A DNA stretch of 10,752 nucleotides from the NCBI GenBank assembly GCA_017476705.1, contig JAFUZI010000080.1:1-10752 (forward strand). The letters run 5' to 3'. This document shows, one piece after another, positions 5,253 through 10,752 of this stretch. The number at the start of each line of letters is the position of its first letter. Position 1 is the first letter of the stretch. The notes under the pieces were generated by a model. That model ran no database searches. It saw only the letters and a program-made list of their open reading frames with translations, and was not told where the DNA came from. This DNA comes from Bacilli bacterium (GTDB lineage Bacteria; Bacillota_I; Bacilli_A; RF39; UBA660). The position numbers were made by a program, and so were the translations under genes.

Positions 5253-5769
5253 TATAATTATTTAAAATTTTATTTGTATAGTCTATTAAACTAATTTCAT
5301 CTTTATTAAATTGATTATCAGACAAAACAATTATGCCTCCCATTAAATCTCCATTTATAATTATTGGGTCAATTACATATGATGTATTTATTACACTATC
5401 AGTTATAGTTATATCTATTTTTTTATTTTCTATAACTTTTGTTCTATCGCTTAAAATATTTACTACATCATCACTTATCGCTTTATTTAAAAATGTATCT
5501 TTTCTCTTACCTCTATAATTAATTATATTATTTGTATCTATAAGTAATACTTCTTTATTTAACGCTTGATATAATGTTTCTATTAAAACACTTCCTATTT
5601 CATTAAATCTGGACAAAGATGAATATTTCTTTAAAGCTATTGTATCACCATCAAGTGCAAATATTTCTAAACTTTCACCTTGCTTTATAGTCATACTCTT
5701 ACGTATTTCTTTTGGTATTACTATTCTACCTAACTCATCAATTCGTCTCACAACGCCTGTTGCTTTCAT
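5242..5769 (-). CDS. spoVT: SpoVT-like transcriptional regulator (AbrB domain plus GAF-like domain)
   Basis: SpoVT in Bacillus is a DNA-binding regulator active in the forespore under SigmaG. The start is the ATG at 5769, the second of two consecutive ATG codons. It gives MKATGVVRRIDELGRIVIPK, the typical family N-terminus, six bases after GTGAGG; a GTG at 5781 lies in the ribosome site. The 175-aa length matches the 178-aa B. subtilis protein. Residues 1-52 form the swapped-hairpin AbrB domain, ending in ALKKYS. The rest, including LLIDTNN, IINGDLMGGIIVLS and the tail NNYIEQ, fits the GAF-like ligand domain. mfd-spoVT adjacency is as in B. subtilis, though a pyrophosphatase gene is inserted here. 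I see no clear SigmaG-type promoter, and no terminator separates it from the T-box promoter. Presence alone does not prove sporulation. Confidence 0.9.
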   Translation of the reverse strand: MKATGVVRRIDELGRIVIPKEIRKSMTIKQGESLEIFALDGDTIALKKYSSLSRFNEIGSVLIETLYQALNKEVLLIDTNNIINYRGKRKDTFLNKAISDDVVNILSDRTKVIENKKIDITITDSVINTSYVIDPIIINGDLMGGIIVLSDNQFNKDEISLIDYTNKILNNYIEQ

Positions 5770-5775
5770 CATTAA

Positions 5776-5781
5776 CCTCAC
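5776..5781 (-). promoter_or_regulatory. Ribosome binding site that decides the spoVT start
   Basis: GTGAGG on the minus strand is three bases from the ATG at 5772 and six bases from the ATG at 5769. The longer spacing favours the second ATG, which also matches the usual SpoVT N-terminus. Confidence 0.6.
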
Positions 5782-5799
5782 TTTCTTTTTTATTTTGGC

Positions 5800-5827
5800 T
5801 TGAAATTAATAATTTATGTGCTATAAT
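5800..5827 (+). promoter_or_regulatory. Extended -10 promoter of the pyrophosphatase gene
   Basis: TTGAAA (5800-5805) and perfect TATAAT (5822-5827) are 16 bases apart, with TGC directly before the -10 box. The start falls near 5834, leaving a short leader with the AAGGGTGA ribosome site. It lies in the narrow divergent gap shared with spoVT, whose own promoter I could not identify. Confidence 0.8.
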
Positions 5828-5845
5828 CTTGTAAGGGTGATTTTT

Positions 5846-7465
5846 ATGGAAAAAATTTATATTTTTGGTCACAAAAAACCAGATACTGATAGTATTGCAG
5901 CATCTTTATCATTATCTTATTTAAAAAGAAAATTAGGTATCAATGCGGAAGCCAGATGTTTAGGTAATATTAATAAAGAAACAAAATATGCACTAGATTA
6001 TTTTAATGTAGAAGAACCAAAATATTTAAACGATGTTAAATTACAAGTAATGGATACTAATTATGTTAAGGATTATTATATAAATGAAAACAAATCATTA
6101 TATGATGGATTTAACTACATGCAAGAAAATAATATTGGACTTCTTCCACTTGTTGATGAAGAGTTGAATTTTAAAGGACTTGTTACATTAAAAGATATGA
6201 TTAAATATCAATTAAGTGATGACTTATCAAATTTATATACTTCATATGATAACCTACTAAATACATTAAATGCCAAAGAAATTTTAAGATTTGATGATGA
6301 ATTTGACATTAATATAATTGCAGCATCATACAAAAATGAAACATTTGTTGATAGTGTTACTATTGACAATACAGTTGGATTAATTGTAGGAGATAGACAT
6401 AGAGTTATTGAATATGCAATTGAAAATGGTGCAAAAATTATAATTTTAACAAACAATTCTTATATTAAAGAAGAACATCTAGAATTAGCAAAGAGTAAAA
6501 AAGTTAATATAATCAAAACAGATTATGACACTTTTACAACATCAAGAAAAATTTGGTTTGCAAATTATCTACATAATTTTAAAATGGAAAATAATGTTGT
6601 ATGTTTTAATGAAGATGAAGATATTGATGAAGTAATAGAAAAAACTAAAAAATTACATTACAGTAACTATCCTATTTTAAATAAAAAAGGAAAATGCTTA
6701 GGTGTATTTAGATTATCAGATATTAATGATGCTAATAAGAAAAAAGTTATTTTAGTAGATCATAATGAAGAAACTCAAAGTGTTGATGGACTTAAAGAAG
6801 CTGAAATATTAGAAATAGTTGATCACCATAAAATTGGAACACTAGGAACTAGTATGCCAATTAACTTTAGAAATATGCCAGTTGGATCTTCTAATACTAT
6901 TATTTATATGCTATATAAAGAAAACAATATTGAAATTCCAACTAATATTGCAGGTTTGATGCTATCAGGTATAATTTCAGATACATTATTATTTAGAAGT
7001 CCAACAACTACTGAATATGATAAACAAGTTGCAAATACATTAAGTAAAATTGCTAAAGTTGACTTAGATGAATATGGTATGAATATGCTAAAAGCAGGTG
7101 CATCACTTAACGGTGTATCAAAAGAAGATATTTTATTTACAGACTTTAAAAACTTTACAATTGATAATAAAAAAGTTGGAATTGGACAAATTACTACATT
7201 TGACATTAGCGAAATTGAAAATGAAAAAGACGAATATGTTAAACTTATCAATCATACAGCTGATGTAAATGAATATGCAATTGTTGCTTTATTTGTAACT
7301 GATATTATTAAGAATGGTTCTTATATTTATTATAATGATCAAGCAAAAGAAACTTTACAACTTGCATTTGGAATTGATAACTTAGAACAAGGAACATATA
7401 TTGACGGATGTGTATCTAGAAAAAAACAAATAATACCAAATATAATGAATATTTTAGATAAATAA
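5846..7465 (+). CDS. ppaC: Family II manganese-dependent inorganic pyrophosphatase with CBS and DRTGG domains
   Basis: It hydrolyses pyrophosphate to phosphate in the cytoplasm, pulling biosynthetic reactions forward. The ATG at 5846 lies five bases after AAGGGTGA; the earlier in-frame ATG at 5816 is within the promoter. The 539-aa protein has the N-terminal half of the DHH domain first: GHKKPDTDS with H9, D13 and D15, then MDTN with D70. A regulatory insert follows: CBS 1 (about 78-125), a DRTGG-like domain (about 145-235, with VGDRHRVIEYAI) and CBS 2 (about 250-295). The DHH domain resumes with LVDHNE (D305), VDHHK (326-329) and GSSNTI, and the DHHA2 domain ends with the active-site SRKKQ (524-528). 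In characterised relatives such as the Clostridium perfringens enzyme, adenine nucleotides bind the CBS pair and change activity; that this one is similarly regulated is inferred. It is the only plus-strand gene, inverted between mfd and spoVT. Confidence 0.94.
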   Translation: MEKIYIFGHKKPDTDSIAASLSLSYLKRKLGINAEARCLGNINKETKYALDYFNVEEPKYLNDVKLQVMDTNYVKDYYINENKSLYDGFNYMQENNIGLLPLVDEELNFKGLVTLKDMIKYQLSDDLSNLYTSYDNLLNTLNAKEILRFDDEFDINIIAASYKNETFVDSVTIDNTVGLIVGDRHRVIEYAIENGAKIIILTNNSYIKEEHLELAKSKKVNIIKTDYDTFTTSRKIWFANYLHNFKMENNVVCFNEDEDIDEVIEKTKKLHYSNYPILNKKGKCLGVFRLSDINDANKKKVILVDHNEETQSVDGLKEAEILEIVDHHKIGTLGTSMPINFRNMPVGSSNTIIYMLYKENNIEIPTNIAGLMLSGIISDTLLFRSPTTTEYDKQVANTLSKIAKVDLDEYGMNMLKAGASLNGVSKEDILFTDFKNFTIDNKKVGIGQITTFDISEIENEKDEYVKLINHTADVNEYAIVALFVTDIIKNGSYIYYNDQAKETLQLAFGIDNLEQGTYIDGCVSRKKQIIPNIMNILDK

Positions 7466-7497
7466 AAAAATGACAAAATTAATTGTCATTTTTTTTT
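7465..7497. terminator. Bidirectional terminator shared by the convergent pyrophosphatase and mfd genes
   Basis: TGACAA (7471-7476) pairs with TTGTCA (7483-7488) across the loop AATTAA, flanked by A and T runs that extend the stem and give a U-tract in either direction. The mfd TAA stop (7479-7481) lies in the loop, and the pyrophosphatase TAA ends at the left border. Confidence 0.88.
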
Positions 7498-10400
7498 GCA
7501 TTCTTTAGTATTTCCATAAAGTCTATTAAATAATATACATAATGTTTATCTAATTTTATAGTATCAAGTGTTACTACTAATTTATCCAAATGCATCTTAA
7601 ATCTAAACATTCTAGATAATCTTGATAAATCTAAAAATAATTTTTGACCATCTATGTTATTAGTTAATTCTTTTGTTAAAGTTGTTTCAATAAATGTTTT
7701 TGTTTGTCTTATAGATTCAACGCCAATATCTTTAGCAAGCTTTTCAAATAACTCTTCATACATATAAATATTTATATCTTCACTAAATTTTCCAAATCTA
7801 TCTTCTAAAGTATTTTTAACTTCATCTAATTTTTCATAACTGTCAATCTCATTGATCATTCTATGAATTTCAATTTTAAGTTCTGTCTCTTCTACATAGT
7901 TATCACTTATTGTAGTTGATACATCAAGTAGTGGTTGTTCATCTTTTACCTCATCATCTACTTTTTCACCTTTTAATCTTTTAATCTCATCATCAAGCAT
8001 TTTTAAATATAAATCAATTCCTACCGAATCTATAAATCCTGCTTGTTCACTACCTAATATGTCACCTGCACCTCTTATAGATAAATCACGTACTGCAATT
8101 TTAAATCCACTTCCTAGTTCTGTAAATTCCCTTATCGCATTAAGTCTTTTCTCAGCAATATCTGTTATAGTTTTTCCTTTTGTATACATTAAATAGCAAT
8201 AAGCGATAACATTACCTCTACCAACTCTTCCTCTTATTTGATATAGTTGAGATAAACCAAATCTATCAGCATCCATAATAAGTAATGTATTAACGCTTGG
8301 AATATCTATACCGGTTTCAATTATTGTAGTACATAATAGAACATTATATTCTTTATTAATAAAATCAAGCATTACTTGTTCTAATTTATTCTTATCCATT
8401 TGTCCATGAGCACATACAATGTTAGCCTCAGGTACAAGCATTTTAATCTCAGCAGCTTTTCTCTCTAAATCATCAATATGATTATATAAAATAAATACTT
8501 GTCCATCACGAGCTATTTCTTTATAAATAGCATCTTTAATAATCTTACTATTTTCTTCCAACACGTAAGTTTGTATTGGATATCTATTAACTGGTGGTGT
8601 TTCAATTAAAGATAGGTTTCTAATTCCAACCATAGACATTTGAAGAGTTCTTGGTATTGGAGTTGCAGATAAAGTTAAAACATCAATACTTTCCTTCATT
8701 TTCTTTATCTTTTCTTTATGTTTAACTCCAAATCTTTGTTCTTCGTCTATTACAAGTAAGCCTAAATCTTTAAAGATAACATCATCACTAAGTATTCTAT
8801 GAGTGCCTATTAATATATCTATTTTACCTTCTTTTAAGTCACTCAAAATCCTGTTTTTTTCTTTAACAGATATAAATCTATTTAAACAAGCTATAGTTAC
8901 AGGATAATCTTTAAATCTTTCAAGTGCATTTTTGTAATGTTGACTTGATAGAATTGTTGTTGGACATAAGAAAGCTACTTGTTTTCCAGAGTATACAGCT
9001 TTAAACATAGCTCGGAATGCCACTTCAGTCTTACCATACCCAACATCTCCACAAAGAAGTCTATCCATTGGTCTAGATTTTTCCATATCCCTTTTTATCT
9101 CTTCGGTTACTTTTCTTTGATCTACTGTATCATCATATATAAACTCATTTTCAAACTCAATTTGATATTTATCATCTTTTTTAAAAGCAAAACCAACACT
9201 CGATTCTCTTTTTGCATACAATTCTAATAGTTCACCAGCAATATTTTCTAGTTTTTCTTTTACTCTTTTTTTAGTTTTAGTCCATTCAATTCCACCTAGT
9301 TTATTTAATTTAGGTGTCATTCCTCCATTTGCAGAATATTTAGATATTAGTTCAATTTTTTCAACTGGAATATATAATTTATCAGAATCTCTATATTCAA
9401 CTACTAAATAATCTTTTGTTAAATCACCTTTTGTAAGTGTTTTTATTCCTAAGTATCTACCTATTCCATGAACATTGTGAACTACATAATCACCAATCTC
9501 TAATTTGTCAACATTTCTAATCTTAGTACTATATTTAAAATTATTTTTATATTTTATCTTATTTGTATTTTTATGAAACAATTCATTATCACTTATTACT
9601 ACATAATTATTAAATATAAAACCTTCTTCTAAATCTTTAATTATTAAATTTATTTTACTTTCAAATATTTCATTTTCATTAGTTATAACTATATTATTAT
9701 TTTTAATATTATCAATTATTTTATTTATTTGATATTGATTTTTTAAACATATAACTACTGTTTTTTTATTCTTCAAATATTTATTTAAAACATTATTAAT
9801 CTCATCCAAGGCGGAAGGAAAAGCTTCTATATCATATGATATATAACTAATATTATCATTATTTTCTATTACATTATCATACTTCTCTAGATTTATTGTA
9901 TTAATTACATTAATGTCTTCTAGCTTATGCATATATTCTTTATTAATTCCTAATGACTCATTATATTCCTTTATTTCATTTAATAAATCATTATATTCTT
10001 TTTCTATTTCACTATATTCATTATATATAATTAAGTTATTATCTAAATAATTAATAATACTTTCAAATGTGCCATCAAGTCTTTCAGACATAGGAAGAAT
10101 TTGAGCCTCAGTTAATTTATTTACAGTAAGCTGAGTATCAACATCAAATTCACGAATAGATTCTACTGTATCACCAAAGAATTCCAATCTTATAGGTTTA
10201 TCAGAATCTAATGGATAAATATCTACAACAAACCCTCTTATTGCGACTTCTCCTGTCTTTGTTACAATAGTCTCTCTTTTATAACCAACCTCTATTAATT
10301 TATCTTTTAACTTATTAACATCATAGTCTTCTCCTACTTTAATGTTAATTATATTATCTTTATAGTTTGATCTAGATGGAAGGTATCTAAGTAAACCCAT

Positions 10401-10712
10401 TAGATTTGTTACAACTATTTTTTTATTATCTTTTATTAAATTATTTATTGTATCTAATCTATCATTAAAAATTTCTGGTGAAGATGCAAGTGCCTCACTA
10501 GTTAAGAAATTATCAATTGGTAAGAATAATACATCATTTGTATATGTTTTAAGTGATTTATAAAAACTATTAGCTTTATATAAAGTAGAAGCTACAAAAA
10601 GAATAGGTTTATTATCACTTATAAACTTATTATATACATAAATAGCTTTTAACTCATGATTTAATCCAGTTACATTTTTATAATTAAAATCTTTAAATAA
10701 ACTATTAAACAT
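7479..10712 (-). CDS. mfd: Transcription-repair coupling factor Mfd
   Basis: Mfd binds stalled RNA polymerase, removes it with ATP-driven DNA translocation and recruits UvrA for nucleotide excision repair. The ATG at 10712 follows AGGAGGT. The 1077-aa product is somewhat shorter than the B. subtilis protein (1177 aa). Order of parts: UvrB-like N-terminal module (about 1-220, with VAIRGFVVDIYP), a diverged Asn/Ile-rich linker region (about 225-395), the RNA-polymerase interaction domain (402-460, IGDYVVHNVHGIGRYLGIK), then two RecG-like helicase lobes. Walker A is GDVGYGKT (555-562), Walker B is DEEQ (656-659), SATPIPRT is at 682-689 and QIRGRVGRG at 825-833. The translocation segment RDLSIRGAGDILG follows at 875-887, and the C-terminal autoinhibitory TRCF domain fills about 940-1060. 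It faces the pyrophosphatase gene convergently and shares its terminator. Only 40 bases lie upstream in the window, so its promoter is not visible. Confidence 0.97.
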   Translation of the reverse strand: MFNSLFKDFNYKNVTGLNHELKAIYVYNKFISDNKPILFVASTLYKANSFYKSLKTYTNDVLFLPIDNFLTSEALASSPEIFNDRLDTINNLIKDNKKIVVTNLMGLLRYLPSRSNYKDNIINIKVGEDYDVNKLKDKLIEVGYKRETIVTKTGEVAIRGFVVDIYPLDSDKPIRLEFFGDTVESIREFDVDTQLTVNKLTEAQILPMSERLDGTFESIINYLDNNLIIYNEYSEIEKEYNDLLNEIKEYNESLGINKEYMHKLEDINVINTINLEKYDNVIENNDNISYISYDIEAFPSALDEINNVLNKYLKNKKTVVICLKNQYQINKIIDNIKNNNIVITNENEIFESKINLIIKDLEEGFIFNNYVVISDNELFHKNTNKIKYKNNFKYSTKIRNVDKLEIGDYVVHNVHGIGRYLGIKTLTKGDLTKDYLVVEYRDSDKLYIPVEKIELISKYSANGGMTPKLNKLGGIEWTKTKKRVKEKLENIAGELLELYAKRESSVGFAFKKDDKYQIEFENEFIYDDTVDQRKVTEEIKRDMEKSRPMDRLLCGDVGYGKTEVAFRAMFKAVYSGKQVAFLCPTTILSSQHYKNALERFKDYPVTIACLNRFISVKEKNRILSDLKEGKIDILIGTHRILSDDVIFKDLGLLVIDEEQRFGVKHKEKIKKMKESIDVLTLSATPIPRTLQMSMVGIRNLSLIETPPVNRYPIQTYVLEENSKIIKDAIYKEIARDGQVFILYNHIDDLERKAAEIKMLVPEANIVCAHGQMDKNKLEQVMLDFINKEYNVLLCTTIIETGIDIPSVNTLLIMDADRFGLSQLYQIRGRVGRGNVIAYCYLMYTKGKTITDIAEKRLNAIREFTELGSGFKIAVRDLSIRGAGDILGSEQAGFIDSVGIDLYLKMLDDEIKRLKGEKVDDEVKDEQPLLDVSTTISDNYVEETELKIEIHRMINEIDSYEKLDEVKNTLEDRFGKFSEDINIYMYEELFEKLAKDIGVESIRQTKTFIETTLTKELTNNIDGQKLFLDLSRLSRMFRFKMHLDKLVVTLDTIKLDKHYVYYLIDFMEILKNAKKNDN

Positions 10713-10752
10713 ATTGCACCTCCTATATACGCCAAAAATGACACCCTTTTAA

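Noticed and set aside
5773..5845. TTACAA and TATTAA on the minus strand as a spoVT promoter
   Set aside because: The match to consensus is poor (three and four of six), and no SigmaG-type pair is visible either, so I did not call it.
6208..7251. Minus-strand open frames opposite the pyrophosphatase gene
   Set aside because: They are rich in Ser, Ile and Phe as expected from the reverse strand of an AT-rich gene and lie wholly within a confident CDS.
1..10752. Reassignment of UGA to tryptophan as in Mollicutes
   Set aside because: TGA is not seen as a stop among these genes, but the tryptophans I checked (Mfd, MetRS) are TGG and all proteins are full length without internal TGA, so the standard code fits.
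10734..10752. GGGTGTCATTTTT at the right edge on the minus strand as the 3' arm of an upstream terminator
   Set aside because: The matching 5' arm would lie outside the window, so it cannot be tested here. It is only suggestive.

Overview
The window is a stretch of very AT-rich chromosome from a Bacillota (Firmicutes) bacterium, most likely an uncultured Bacilli or RF39-like gut lineage. The evidence is the strong AGGAGG-type ribosome sites, a T-box riboswitch, a SpoVT-type regulator and a gene order that echoes Bacillus subtilis. There the order runs mfd-spoVT in one block and metS-yabD-yabE-rnmV-ksgA in another. Here a compressed version appears, and every gene but one is on the minus strand. 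The standard genetic code fits: tryptophans that I checked are TGG, and stops are TAA, with one TAG.

Layout in the direction of minus-strand transcription, right to left: mfd (transcription-coupled repair translocase); then, inverted on the plus strand, a CBS/DRTGG-type family II pyrophosphatase; then a spoVT-like regulator. Next is a complete T-box leader with a methionine (AUG) specifier, followed by dut (dUTPase) and metG (methionyl-tRNA synthetase), one base apart. After these come a 58-aa two-helix membrane protein with its own promoter, tatD (metal-dependent deoxyribonuclease), an exported G5/3D cell-wall-type protein, and an exported protein of unknown function. The window ends inside rsmA (ksgA), 16S rRNA dimethyltransferase, cut by the left edge.

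The genes are mostly housekeeping: nucleotide hygiene (dUTPase, pyrophosphatase), DNA repair and turnover (Mfd, TatD), translation (MetRS, RsmA) and envelope maintenance (3D protein). The main regulatory element is the T-box, which should couple dut and metG transcription to uncharged tRNA-Met. Intergenic space is tight. Several Rho-independent terminators overlap the stop codon of the gene they end, and the best promoters carry a TG extension next to the -10 box.

The least understood parts are the 164-aa exported protein that sits where rnmV would be expected, the 58-aa membrane protein, and the placement of dut as the first gene behind a methionine T-box. I saw no mobile element, CRISPR array, tRNA or rRNA gene. 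I did not find a wholly new multi-gene system here.
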